Shown in pieces: positions 53,171 through 63,760 of a stretch of 64,000 bases of DNA. This DNA comes from Psychrobacter sp. JCM 18901 (lineage in GTDB: Bacteria; Pseudomonadota; Gammaproteobacteria; Pseudomonadales; Moraxellaceae), in NCBI RefSeq assembly GCF_000586435.1, contig NZ_BAWH01000001.1:310001-374000 (forward strand), written 5' to 3'. Under the pieces are notes generated by a model. That model did not search any database and had not been told where the DNA came from. It was given only the letters and a program-made list of their open reading frames with translations. Position 1 is the stretch's first letter. Each line of letters starts with the position of its first letter. A program made the translations under genes and the position numbers.

Positions 53171-53561
53171 CAATTCTTGAGTTAGACATTTTATAGTAGC
53201 TATAGAAATTAATAGTGACCTTTTTAATCGATACCATAACCAATAGCACCTATCCAGATAGGTGCTATTTTTTTTATCTAAAATACCAATTTACAAATAT
53301 AGATTTCTAAAATTAAGAGCGACTTTTCATAAGAGCTTTATCAAAATTATCGTAAATTTATCTAATGCGTTAATCGACAAATAAGCATTTGTCATCACTT
53401 CTATAAATCGCTACACTTTGTAGTAAGTCTAAACAACAGTAGATAGTAGCTGAATGGTCTATGGCTAGCTTGGTAAACTTGTTATAGCGACGTTCAGCTT
53501 TTTTAGCTCTATTGTTTTAATAGTGATTTCATGCCGATACAACATAATAATAGGAAAGAGT
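53171..53561. other. Intergenic region before the choline transporter
   Basis: 391 bp with the terminator at 53242-53275, then A+T-rich sequence. TAGGAAAGAG just before 53562 is a good ribosome site. No operator recognised. Confidence 0.4.
53242..53275 (+). terminator. Terminator after the aldehyde dehydrogenase
   Basis: Perfect 12-bp arms AATAGCACCTAT / ATAGGTGCTATT with CCAG loop and a T tract. Confidence 0.93.
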
Positions 53562-55488
53562 ATGCGCCAATGGATTGCATTAAGCTACTGTGGATGAGCG
53601 CGATACTACTGCCTGTATCGGCGTCTGCTGCCTGCAATTCAACGATTAAATTTGGGGCGCTAACCTGGGAGAGTGGGCAATTTACCTCCGGCGTACTCAA
53701 ATATATCGTAGAAGACGGATACGGCTGCACAGTAGAAGAAGTACCAGGAGCAGGGCCTGCACTTGATACAGCGCTATCACAGAATGACATTCAGGTCATC
53801 GGAGAGCAGTGGGTTGGCCGTTCGCCAATCATGGAAAAAGCCATTAAACAAAATAAAGTGGCTATCATCGGCGATACGCTAAAAGGCGGTGCAACTCAAG
53901 GCTGGTATGTCCCGCGATACGTCTTGGAAGAGAACCCAGGACTACGCAGCTATCAAGATTTGCCTAAATATACTGAGCTATTTAAAGACCCTGAAGACCC
54001 TGGTAGATCTCGCTTTATGAACTGCCCCTCTGGTTGGACATGTGAGATTTTTAACACACGTTTGCTAAAAACCACCGGCCTAGACAGCCTTTTTAACAAC
54101 GCACACCCTGGTACGGGTGCTGCTCTCGATGCCGAAATTGCCTCCGCTTTTGAACAGCATAAGCCACTATTGTTTTACTACTGGCAGCCTACTGGCTAAT
54201 GGCCAAATATGACCTTGCGCCACTAGAGTTCCCAGCTTATGAGGATGCTTGTTGGCAAAATCTGCTGCTCGCTGATGGTAAGATGGATTGCGTGTCAGGA
54301 TTCCCAGTATCACCGTTAGGTATTGCCGTTTCTACCCCGTTTGTCGAATCCAATCCTGAACTAGCCGCTGTCTTTGAAAAGGTGCAATTTACCTCTGATG
54401 AGCTCAACGGTGCTATCTTGGAGATGAGCGAAAGTAAACGTACTGGCGATGAGCAAGCCATGGTGTTTTTGCGTGACAACCCAGAGGTTTGGCAAGCATG
54501 GTTATCCGATGAAGCCGCTACCAATCTTGCTACCAAGTTAGGCCTTAGCTCAACGGGTGCTATTTCTACAGAAGCAACTGCATCTAGTATCAATGCGTCA
54601 GCGCTCGCCTCAAGCTTTCCTTCATGGTCGCTTGAGACCCCACTCAATAATGCCTTAGCAAATGTGGTCCAAAACTATGGTGATGTATTTCGTACTATTA
54701 GCACAATGGCGCTTACTTACCTGCTATTACCTATTGAACGATTATTAACGGTTATCCCACCTTGGTTGATTATTGCATTTGTGACTGTGCTTGGCTGGTT
54801 TGGTGTCCGCAAGATTTGGTTCGCGCTGGCATGTGGTACAGGGCTATTTTTGATAGGTGCTTTTGGTTTATGGGGCGCACTGATTGATACTTTAGCGCTG
54901 CTTATCGTATCGGTACTGGTCACGGTGGTGATTGGTATTCCTATTGGTATCGCTATGTCAGGTAGCAAACTGCTACGCAAGATTGTGACGCCAGTGCTAG
55001 ATATCATGCAGACCATGCCGAGTTTTGTATATCTCATACCAGTGCTGATGTTGTTTGGTATTGGTAAAGTGCCTGCGTTATTTGCGACTGTGATTTATGC
55101 ACTGCCGCCCTTGATTCGTCTGACGACGTTAGGGATTACACAAGTCAATCATGAAATGGTCGAGGCAGGGCGCTCTTTTGGTAGTACGCATTTACAGCTA
55201 CTTCTCTGGATTAAATTGCCACAAGCATTGCCCAGTATTATGGCAGGTATCAATCAGGCTGTGATGATGTCACTTGCCATGGTGGTATTGGCTTCAATGA
55301 TTGGTGCTCCGGGGCTTGGTGAAGATGTATTGCAGTCTATCCAAACGCTCAATATCGGTCAGGGTTTACAAGCAGGTACGGCCATCGTTATCGTTGCTAT
55401 TATCATTGACCGTATCACGCAAGCATTTGGACAAGGTAAGCGTACCCGTCAAAAAACCATCGAAGCAGGCAGGCGTCCGATTGGATAG
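53562..55488 (+). CDS. Choline ABC transporter, fused binding protein-permease (two frame breaks)
   Basis: About 642 residues. ATG at 53562 has AGGAAAG 4 nt upstream; it needs one C restored near 53585 to give MRQWIALSLLWMSAILLPVS, a proper signal peptide. Without this, a start at 53570 is possible. An OpuAC-type binding domain (~25-330, TIKFGALTWESGQFTSGVL, WVGRSPIM) is followed by a Ser/Thr-rich linker, then a permease with six or more helices and the EAA loop VEAGRSFGSTHLQLLLWIKLP. A second break near 54196 (lost T: PTGLMAKYDL restored) splits the binding domain. choV follows. The N-terminal position of the binding domain is notable. Confidence 0.88.
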
Positions 55489-55576
55489 AAGGTTGTGTAA
55501 TGGTGGTATAAGACTGAATCCATGGTAATCGACCGAAGCCCTAATGATAAAAACTACATGAATAGTGAGAGCACCG

Positions 55577-56489
55577 ATGACTCATATCCAATTAAAAAAA
55601 TATCAGTAAGATTTATAATGCCAGTATTACGCAAGCACAGTCTGCATTGGCATTGCTGGCTGAGGGTATGGATAGCATCAAGGTAAAAGAGCAAACGGGC
55701 TACTCAGTTGGTCTGTATGATATCAATCTAGATATCAAGGCAGGCGAGTTGCATTGCATCATGGGTCTATCAGGATCGGGCAAGTCAACGCTGATACGCC
55801 ATATTAACCGTTTGATCGATCCAACCAGTGGCGAGATATGGGTAGATACTGCTTTGAATAGAGATCATACAACTCATACAACAGCTGATAGGCAATCAGT
55901 GATAGATAATATGAGTACGGTAGTAGAAGAAAGCTCTGCTGCGGCTATTAATATTTTAGCGCTCAACGATAAAGAGTTGCAGCATTATCGTCAGCAGACC
56001 GTCAGTATGGTTTTTCAGCATTTCGGCTTAGTGCCGCATATGACGGTCATACAAAATGTCGCTTATGGTCTGCGTGTCCGAAAAATGAGCGTAAACGAGC
56101 GACACGAAACGGCTCGACATTGGCTGAATGAAGTAGGGCTATCAAATCTGGAAAACAGCTACCCTGATGAGCTCTCAGGCGGTATGCAGCAGCGCGTTGG
56201 TCTGGCTCGTGCCTTAGCGACGGATAATCCAATTTTACTAATGGATGAAGCGTTCTCTGCACTTGATCCGCTCATTCGCGCTCAGTTGCAAGACCAACTA
56301 CTCGAATTACAAGATCGATTGAACAAGACCATTGTATTTATTACCCATGATATTGATGAAGCTGTCAAAGTAGGTCAGCGTATCAGTATGCTAAATGGCG
56401 GTCGACTCATACAAACGGGGAGGCCAAGCGAGTTGCGGCATAATCCTGCTGATGACTATGTCGAGCAGTTTATGAGTGCAAAAGCGTAA
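55577..56489 (+). CDS. choV: Choline ABC transporter ATP-binding subunit (frameshifted)
   Basis: About 303 residues. ATG at 55577 with GAGAG upstream. The N-terminus ALALLAEGMDSIKVKEQTG is the hallmark of ChoV/OpuAA-type ATPases. Walker A is GLSGSGKSTLIR, signature LSGGMQQRVGLARAL and Walker B ILLMDEAFSALDP; HDIDEAVKVGQRI follows. A run of seven A at 55594-55600 breaks the first codons; six restore THIQLKNISKIYNAS. No C-terminal CBS pair, unlike ProV/OpuA osmosensors. An acidic insert of ~25 residues follows the Walker A segment. Energises the fused permease 88 bp upstream. Confidence 0.92.
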
Positions 56490-56761
56490 GCTATGATAAT
56501 TATCTACGAATAGGTTGTCTGGATAGACTTATACGATGTTTTTATAAATGGTTTAAATAATCGCAATCATTTTACTGGCATTTCACTGTCATTTTACGGC
56601 AATCAAAAGTGAACTCTGAAATAAATACCAAAATTCGTTATACTGAACGGTTTATCGATGGCTCATAATGAATGAGCGTGTATTGTTTATCGTCCACATA
56701 TGATGTCGCTTTGTCTATCAAATGACGTTTGTTTCTTATTTTGCACTTTTAAGGCCATAGC
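56490..56761. other. Intergenic region choV / pncB
   Basis: 272 bp, A+T-rich. ATTTTACTGGCATTTCACTGTCATTTTACGG around 56569-56599 is a loose direct repeat (CATTTYAC) of unknown meaning. No terminator hairpin for choV is clear. Confidence 0.3.
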
Positions 56762-57988
56762 ATGACCGTTTCTTATGCACCTATTATTACTTCATTGCTT
56801 GATAATGATTTGTACAAATTTACGATGTTACAAGCCATGCTGCATCAGTTCCCGCAAACTCATGGTGTTTATCGCTTTCGCTGCCGTAATAACAAAGATG
56901 CCGCCTATCCATTGGCTGATATCCAAAAAGATCTAGAGCAGCAACTAGACAGCTTATGCGAATTGCGCTTTTTGCCAGATGAGCTAGAGTACTTACGTAG
57001 CCTGCGCTTTATTCGCTCAGATTTCGTTGATTATCTAGAGCTATTTAAGCTAAAACGTCGTTTTATTACGGTAAGTACAGACGATAAAGGTCGCCTGTTT
57101 ATCGACATCGAAGGGCCAATGATTCAAGCGATGTTCTTTGAAGTATTTGTACTAGCCATTGTCAATGAGCTGTATTTTAATGCGCTATCTAATGACAGCG
57201 TGATTGAAGAAGGACAACGTCGCCTCGATGCAAAAGTAGCGCTATTACATCAGTATGCCGAAGAGCAAACCCAGTACGATCAGGATACACCGCCATTTAT
57301 CGTCGCTGATTTTGGCACGCGTAGACGCTTTAGTCGACGCTGGCAAGCACACGTAGTGAAAACGTTACATAAAGCCGAGCCAAAGATAGTCGGTGGTACA
57401 TCAAATGTGTATTTGGCCAAGCAATTAGGAATGACGCCGATAGGCACGATGGCGCACGAGTTTATGCAGGCGTTTCAGGCATTAGATGTGCGTCTGCGCG
57501 ACTCACAAAAGGCCGCGCTTGAAGCATGGGTGCATGAGTACCGTGGCGACTTGGGTATTGCATTGACAGATGTGGTTGGAATGGATGCGTTCTTACGTGA
57601 TTTCGATTTGTATTTTGCCAAGCTATTCGACGGTCTGCGTCATGATAGCGGCGACCCATATATTTGGGGTGATAAGGCAATTGCCCATTATGAGAAGCTA
57701 AAGATAGACCCAAAAACCAAGATTCTAACTTTTAGCGATGGGTTAGATTTAGAGAAGGCGTGGGAGCTGCATCAATACTTTAAAGGTCGCATTAGAACCA
57801 GTTTCGGCATCGGCACCAATCTGACCAATGATATGGGCATTACGCCGATTAATATCGTGCTCAAGTTGGTAGAGTGCAATGGTCAGCCAGTCGCTAAGCT
57901 GTCTGATAGCCCAGGCAAGACCATGATCAATAACGACACGTATCTTGCCTATCTGCGTCAAGTGTTTGAGGTTGACGAACCAGAGTAA
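56762..57988 (+). CDS. pncB: Nicotinate phosphoribosyltransferase
   Basis: NAD salvage enzyme, 408 residues, intact. Conserved features: [21 protein letters not shown] at the N-terminus, [39 protein letters not shown], and the C-terminal [10 protein letters not shown] and [12 protein letters not shown] of type 2 phosphoribosyltransferases. The regulatory His lies in GTMAHEF or in the segment before it; not assigned. Uses nicotinate, PRPP and ATP. Terminator follows. Confidence 0.97.
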   Translation: MTVSYAPIITSLLDNDLYKFTMLQAMLHQFPQTHGVYRFRCRNNKDAAYPLADIQKDLEQQLDSLCELRFLPDELEYLRSLRFIRSDFVDYLELFKLKRRFITVSTDDKGRLFIDIEGPMIQAMFFEVFVLAIVNELYFNALSNDSVIEEGQRRLDAKVALLHQYAEEQTQYDQDTPPFIVADFGTRRRFSRRWQAHVVKTLHKAEPKIVGGTSNVYLAKQLGMTPIGTMAHEFMQAFQALDVRLRDSQKAALEAWVHEYRGDLGIALTDVVGMDAFLRDFDLYFAKLFDGLRHDSGDPYIWGDKAIAHYEKLKIDPKTKILTFSDGLDLEKAWELHQYFKGRIRTSFGIGTNLTNDMGITPINIVLKLVECNGQPVAKLSDSPGKTMINNDTYLAYLRQVFEVDEPE

Positions 57989-58045
57989 ACAGAATATCAA
58001 ACTGTTGCGTTGCCAAATGAGCTTGATGCGCTTGGTTTGACTAAT

Positions 58046-58072
58046 CAGCTGCTATTTAGTGGCTGTTTTTTT
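58046..58072 (+). terminator. Terminator of pncB
   Basis: CAGCTGC-TATTTA-GTGGCTG hairpin (two wobble pairs) with seven T; it abuts the stop codon of the converging xseB. Confidence 0.7.
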
Positions 58073-58317
58073 AACTATCAACACTACTGGTAGATTTTTC
58101 TTCGGCAAAGGCCGCATCTAGTGCTTGCTGTACAGCATTGATACGAGTCTCGCAAACGCGATAAGCGGCAATAGATTCTTCGACCGTTGTCATCAGATTA
58201 TCAATATCAGGCTCATCCTGTTGCTGTAGTTCAGCCGCATTGGTTTTTAAGATATCGTAAGCCGCCTTAAAGGTTTTTGGGGCGGCTTTTTTTGCGTCTG
58301 CGAGTAGGGGTAGTCAT
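58071..58317 (-). CDS. xseB: Exodeoxyribonuclease VII small subunit (frameshifted)
   Basis: About 81 residues, as expected for XseB. Reading from ATG at 58317: MTTPTRRRKKAAPKTFKAAYD, then the family helices with IDNLMTTVEESIAAYRVCETRINAVQQALD. A coding-strand A7 at 58287-58293 stops the observed frame after ~10 codons; six A restore it. Located 58 bp downstream of xseA on the same strand, so the two subunits are probably co-expressed. Too short and broken to appear as a long open frame. Confidence 0.85.
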
Positions 58318-58375
58318 AAAATTTCCTAATTTTTAAAGGTAAGTCGGTGAATAATCGTTAGATATTATTATTTGG

Positions 58376-59906
58376 TTAATTTAGAGTGTCTGAGTTTTTC
58401 GTCGCTTCTTTATCCATATTGACATCGATAATCTGTGCTTTTGCATTGCCATCTTTTAAAATAATATTGACGGTTTGCTCAAGATACAGTTGGGTACTAC
58501 TAGTGAGGGTTTGCTTGTTTTGAGCATCCATTAGCATGGTATAGCCTTGCTTGAGTACGCGAGACGGGCGATGTAATAGCACAATATCACGTAGATGTTC
58601 GCTATCGCGCTGTGCTTGCACAATTTGCTGCTGCGCGTTCTGCATGATTGACTCTTGATAACTTCTGCTATTAATAGCGGCTTTTGCGAGCTGTTGATGG
58701 GCCAAGGTTTGCGTTTGTGTATATCGCTCAACCGTCAGTCTGACTGCTTGCTTTACTTGGCGCTGGGCACTTTGTTGAATACTGCGCCATGCATAGTCAC
58801 TGTCTTTTCGTAGAGCGGTGAGCTGCCCAATCGTTTGCGACTGTATTTGACTTAACTGGCGTGCGGTTTGTTGCTCAGCAGTATTCAATTGACGCTGAGC
58901 CGCTTGCTTGATTTGCGCTTGATATTGTAGCGTCTGAGTGACGAGCTGGGCCAAGTGGTTATGGATAGCAGCAATCACCTTTGAGGGTGTGTCAAAGCTA
59001 GTATGCGCCACTTCATCTAAGATGACCTTGTCACGCTCATGACCGATGCCACCCAGACAGGAATAGCTGCTCAGCAACCAGAGCGGCCAACTCATAATCA
59101 TTGAGATAAGCCAAATCACCAACCGCACCGCCGCCGCGAATGATGACTAGTAAGTCTGGTAGACGCTGATAAGTATCGTAAAACTGCTGCTGGGCGCTAA
59201 CGATGGCTTGGCGGATTTCAGCGGGCGCATGATTGCCCTGAAAAGTCGAATTATGGTAGTGGAACTGACACGCACCTGTACTGGCTAAGCGATCGGCATC
59301 TGCTTGAAAATCGCCTAAACCAGCCGCCTTTTCAGGAGCGATGACCAGTACATGCTCAATATCAAAAGGAGCGGGTAGCTGCTGATTAAGATGTAATAAC
59401 CCTTCACCTGTTAGGCGGTCAACCATTTCTGCATATTGCCGTGCCAAGTCGCCTAGCGTATAGCTGGGGTCGATATCTTCAATCGTGATTGAAAAGCCGT
59501 ACTGGGCATGGAAGCCTGCCGATACTTTAAGGAGTACGGTCAAGTCGCGCTCAAGCGGCATACCAGTCGCACGTTCAAATTTAGCTAATACACGAGCCGC
59601 TTTAAAGCGCCAGAGATTGCCACGGCAGCTGGCGACCACTTTGCCATCACCATCTTTTTCTGCCAATTCAAAGTAGTAATGACCACCTTTACTCGACAGA
59701 TTACGAATTTCAGCTTTTACCCAGACACGGTGGTCAAAAGTTTGTTTGATAACCATTTCAACCGCTGATAAATAATCACTTAGGCGTAGGACCGTATCCT
59801 CTAGATGGTCCTCCTGCTCAGCGAGTTCTGCCTCTAGAGTGGCCAAATCTTTGGCAGGTACTAATACTTTGGCCTGTTTAATATTTGAAAGATTGGGTTT
59901 GCGCAT
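58376..59906 (-). CDS. xseA: Exodeoxyribonuclease VII large subunit (two lost bases)
   Basis: About 510 residues. The N-terminal OB fold is clear (VWVKAEIRNLSSKGGHYYFEL), followed by the catalytic core (VLVIAPEKAAGLGDFQAD, PDLLVIIRGGGAVGDLAYLNDYELA) and a long helical coiled C-terminal region. Observed frame ends at VAEQLFLSGWHRS. Restoring one C (near 59075) and one G (near 59050) gives EQPIPVWVGIGHERDKVILDEVAHT, which is the conserved GIGHE motif. Degrades single-stranded DNA with XseB. The N-terminus carries a ~45-residue charged leader. Confidence 0.93.
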
Positions 59907-60273
59907 AATATTAGACCAAAGATAATGAAAATATGAAGAACGAGGACGTGCTGAATACGATAGCGGATAGTTTAACTTAAAAAGGAGAGCACAAAAAGCG
60001 AAGCCAACAAGCTTTGATTGATATATTATCTATATTGCAGTTTGTTGGCTGTTTAATCAGAGAAAGATTGTATGTCACTTAATGTTGGCGGTTAGATCGT
60101 AAACCTGTTTGCGTCTAAAAGAAGTTGTCGTGTAGAGAAAAATAGATAGATATTTTTAGCTAGATATAGTCGGTTCAAGATAATTTAGATACAAGGAGGG
60201 CAAGTGAAAGTGCTACAAAGAGTAGGCTGAGTGATCCTGACACTGTATCTGATTTATATGATATGGACGATAT
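59907..60273. other. Intergenic region xseA / lipoprotein
   Basis: 367 bp. It holds an inverted repeat AGCCAACAA (60003-60011) / TTGTTGGCT (60043-60051) with a 31-nt loop and no clear T run. Otherwise A+T-rich with nothing recognised. Confidence 0.35.
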
Positions 60274-60643
60274 TTATTGGCAACGGAAGTTAATGGTGTA
60301 TTCATAATCATCGCTACGTGACAAATCTGGTGTACCTGTGCCAAATATCGAGCCAACGACAGCACCTACTTGGCCAACCATACGACCAGTACGCTCGTTT
60401 AAGATACCATTATATTTTACGTTGTCATCAACGATAATCACTTGCTTGCTTCGACAAGTTTTTTTGAGCACTATCAATTGCGTTTTGTTGTGCTTTGACC
60501 TTGGTATCAGCGATACCTGTTGTCTCATAGATAGAGTTGGCACGCTGAATCACGGGTGAAGAAGGCGTACTCTGACAGGCGCTCAAAGCAAGTGCAGCCA
60601 CTAACGTTGCCGTCAAACTGGCAGTTTTATTAAAAGTATTCAT
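60274..60643 (-). CDS. Small lipoprotein, YecR-like (frameshifted)
   Basis: About 122 residues. Signal peptide with lipobox LSAC (Cys ~23, TATLVAALALSAC), then QSTPSSPVIQRANSIYETTG. The later part KYNGILNERTGRMVGQVGAV ... SDDYEYTINFRC resembles the YecR-like lipoprotein family. Coding-strand A7 at 60459-60465 stops the observed frame after KNLSKQASDYR; six restore AQKTCRSKQVIIVDDNV. Function unknown. Confidence 0.75.
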
Positions 60644-60946
60644 AAATAATTCCTGATTTATATAAGCAGAACGTCTTAGCTATAGGCAAAGCTTTATGAA
60701 TGTAGCTTATCTAGATATTACCTGTCTAGACAGTTATTGTGTGCTGTATTACCGGTATATTGCCGATGAACCTTGCCCTAGATATAAATCAATTTAATAT
60801 CTTAAGAACAGCAATATTCCAAAACGGCAGACAACCGTTATTGACCAAAAATAAAACAAGTCGCATCCGTACACAGCAAATCACTTGAAATATAAATTGT
60901 ATCTAGGATAATTGAGCCATTCATTTTTTTATTAATAAGTAATACT
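60644..60946. other. Divergent intergenic region lipoprotein / hydrolase
   Basis: 303 bp, A+T-rich. GTCTAGACAG at 60734-60743 is close to a short palindrome (CTGTCTAGACAG at 60732-60743, perfect 12 bp). No terminator, RNA gene or recognised operator. Confidence 0.35.
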
Positions 60947-61606
60947 ATGCAATTGATTCCTGCTCCTGCTGGCGTGCTCGAGGTTGACGCACTGTGGCAA
61001 AATGACAATCCCAATGACCCAAGTACAGACACGGTGGCGCTGCTGTGCCATCCCAATCCTTTGTTTGATGGTACGATGAATAACAAAGTGGTCACCACCA
61101 TGTATCGCTTTGCCCGTGATAATGGTATGCACGTGGTGCGCTTTAACTTTCGCGGCGTTGGCCAATCGACAGGCGAGCATGATTATGCGGAAGGTGAAGT
61201 GGTCGATGCAATGACCGTGCTACAATGGATTGCTGAACAAACCAATGCTCGAAAGCTATGGCTGGGTGGCTTTTCTTTTGGTGGCTATGTTACTGCACGC
61301 GTGGCTGAGCAAGTGCTTGAAGCCGCACATATATGGGGACTGGATGACTTTGAAGTAACGAAAATTGCCCTTATCGCACCATCAGTCGAAAAAAACGACA
61401 GTACTGATATTAATTTGCCTGCGGATAGAACTTTTGAGATTTATGGTAATGCGGATGAGGTGATTGAACCTGACAATATGCAGGCATTTGCAGACCGATT
61501 AGGCATTGAAGTCAGTGTGGTTGATGGCGCAGGTCATTTCTTCCATGGTCGCTTATCAGAGCTCAAGGGTTTATTAGACAAGCATAGCTTTGGGCAGGAC
61601 AGCTAA
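60947..61606 (+). CDS. Alpha/beta hydrolase
   Basis: 219 residues, intact. The pattern matches the small bacterial hydrolases with LCHPNPLFDGTMNNKVV (oxyanion region), FRGVGQSTG, nucleophile GFSFGGYV at ~residue 111 and catalytic His in GAGHFFHGRL. No signal peptide. A run of seven A at 61389-61395 (VEKNDS) does not break the frame. Substrate unknown; zapE follows. Confidence 0.88.
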   Translation: MQLIPAPAGVLEVDALWQNDNPNDPSTDTVALLCHPNPLFDGTMNNKVVTTMYRFARDNGMHVVRFNFRGVGQSTGEHDYAEGEVVDAMTVLQWIAEQTNARKLWLGGFSFGGYVTARVAEQVLEAAHIWGLDDFEVTKIALIAPSVEKNDSTDINLPADRTFEIYGNADEVIEPDNMQAFADRLGIEVSVVDGAGHFFHGRLSELKGLLDKHSFGQDS

Positions 61607-61727
61607 GTTTATTCATAGCTAGCTCAGCTTGATGGTTTCCGTTTTGATATGGTTTAGCATGGCTTGCTTGGTAGCACCAGCACTGTGCTAAATTATCCTA
61701 CTATTTTGATATTTATTTAATCCAACG

Positions 61728-62841
61728 ATGAGTCGTATTATGAGTTTATCTCCATTGCAACGTTACGAGAAAGCCGTCAGTACAGATGAGTTTACTCGGG
61801 ATGAGCAGCAATTTCAGGCCATGAGCTATCTTGATGAGATATACCATCAGCTCATCAATAGCGCACCGCAAAAGAAAGGTTTTTTTGGCTTTTTAAAATC
61901 TAAGCCTGTCGCGCCGACGGGTCTTTATATGTGGGGCGGTGTCGGCCGCGGTAAAACGTGGATGATGGACATGTTTTATGACTCATTGACCATCGAGCGC
62001 AAGATGCGTCTGCATTTTCATCATTTTATGCAGCGTGTCCATAGAGAGCTTAATAAACTACAAGGTGAGAGTGATCCGTTAGAGAAAGTCGCTGATATTA
62101 TTTATAAAGAAGCGGTTATCATCTGTTTTGATGAGTTTTTTTGTTTCTAACGTCTCTGATGCCATGATATTGGGCGATTTGTTCACTATGCTGTTCAATC
62201 GCGGTATTACTTTGGTGGCTACTTCAAACATTGAGCCAGCTGGACTGTATAAAGATGGCTTACATCGTGACCGTTTTATGCCTGCCATTGCGGAAGTTGA
62301 GCGTCATACGACGGTAATGAATATTGACTCGGGAATTGATTATCGTCTGCGCGTATTGCAACAAGCTGAGTTATACGAAGCGCCGCTTACTAAGGCGAAC
62401 TACCATTGGTTAGCCAACCGTTTTGCGAGCTTGTCGAATAATCAGAAAATTAGTAAAGAGCCCATTACTATCAATGGACGAGAAGTAAAAATCAACGCTT
62501 GTACCGAAGATATCTTATTCTGTGACTTCCGTCATCTCTGTATGGCACCGCGATCAGCCGCCGATTTTATTGAGCTTGCCAAACGCTTTAGCACCGTTTT
62601 AGTTGACTCTGTACCAGCGCTAGATGACGACTTGCGTGATCCAACGCGTCGCTTTATTTATCTTGTCGATGAGTTTTATGATCGCCGTGTAAAACTATTG
62701 GTACGGGCAGAGCAGCCGATTCTAGACTTGTATCAAGGAGAGAAGCTGGCGTTTGAGATTGAGCGTACTCGCTCACGTCTGCTTGAGATGCAGTCAGAGG
62801 ACTATCTACGCATGGACCACCGAGTCGAAGATGTTGCGTAG
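61728..62841 (+). CDS. zapE: Cell division protein ZapE (frameshifted)
   Basis: AFG1-like ATPase of about 370 residues. Walker A GGVGRGKTWMMD, Walker B IICFDEFFVSNVSDAMIL, sensor RGITLVATSN, and the C-terminal RRFIYLVDEFYDRRVKL. T7 at 62136-62142 breaks the frame right after Walker B; six T restore it. Two ATGs (61728, 61740) could start it. ZapE destabilises FtsZ polymers during division. Nothing else of the division machinery is adjacent. Confidence 0.94.
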
Positions 62842-62962
62842 TTTATTGCTGAGTTGAGACTGCCTATGTGTAGCTCTCAACTGCTTTATAATTGTTAGAA
62901 AATAAGAAAAAGATATTATAAATGACAAGTAGTGATAGATAATAATAAATAAGGATAAAACA

Positions 62963-63634
62963 ATGACTACAACTGACAATGCTGATAATGAAAGCCAAGA
63001 AATAGAAGGCAAAAAAACTGTCTGTTAAGAACGTAGCAGCGAATGATATCTCCTCTACCAGTGATGAGCTGATAGGTTGGATCAACTCAAGACGCAGCAT
63101 GGGCAGTCTAGATGAGCCAGCACCGACGCGTGCGCAGATTGAATCTGCCATCGAATGTGCGGCAACTGCGCCAGATCATAAAAAAATTGCGTCCGTGGCG
63201 GTTCATCGTGACGCAAGGTGAGGCGCGCCATGAATTAGGCCGTGCCTTGCTCGAAGCTGCCCAAGCAAAAGCGCTACAAGATGGCGAAGAATTGTCTGAA
63301 AAAACCATCATTAAAACTCAAAATATGCCGCTGCGAGCGCCGCTGATCATAACGGCTGTGACTCAAATGCAAGAACACAAAAAAAGTGCCACCTTTTGAG
63401 CAAATACTAAGTGCAGGTGCTGCTGTACAAAATCTAATCTTGGCATTAAAAGCTCAAGGGTTTAGTACCGTTTGGCGCACTGGGCTGCTGTGTAATGAGC
63501 CTGCAGTAAAAGCGTATTTCGGAGTGGGTGCAGATGATTATGTGACCGCTTTTGTTTATACTGGCACAAGTCCCAAGGATGAGTCCAAACGCAAACCTAT
63601 CGATATCGAACCGCTAGTTCGCTTCGAGTCGTAA
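62963..63634 (+). CDS. Nitroreductase, YdjA-like (three frameshifts)
   Basis: About 222 residues from the ATG at 62963 (AAGGATAAAAC upstream). FMN-binding signature NSRRSMGSLDEPAPTRAQIE and APDHKKLRPWRFIVTQGEARHELG, then LSAGAAVQNLILALKAQGFSTVWRTG. Three runs of seven A (63011-63017, 63180-63186, 63379-63385) each break it; six A in each gives a seamless protein, and 669 nt after repair is divisible by three. YdjA-type enzymes are NAD(P)H-dependent reductases of uncertain natural substrate. Confidence 0.9.
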
Positions 63635-63760
63635 TGTAGCTCAGTGCTGTCTATTAATAAGATTATAATTGCACAAAGTTGTAATTCAAAGATAATAAGG
63701 CCAGTAGTTGAGCACGATAGACTCTATTGATAATACGTCAGTCAACACGGATAAAAGAAC

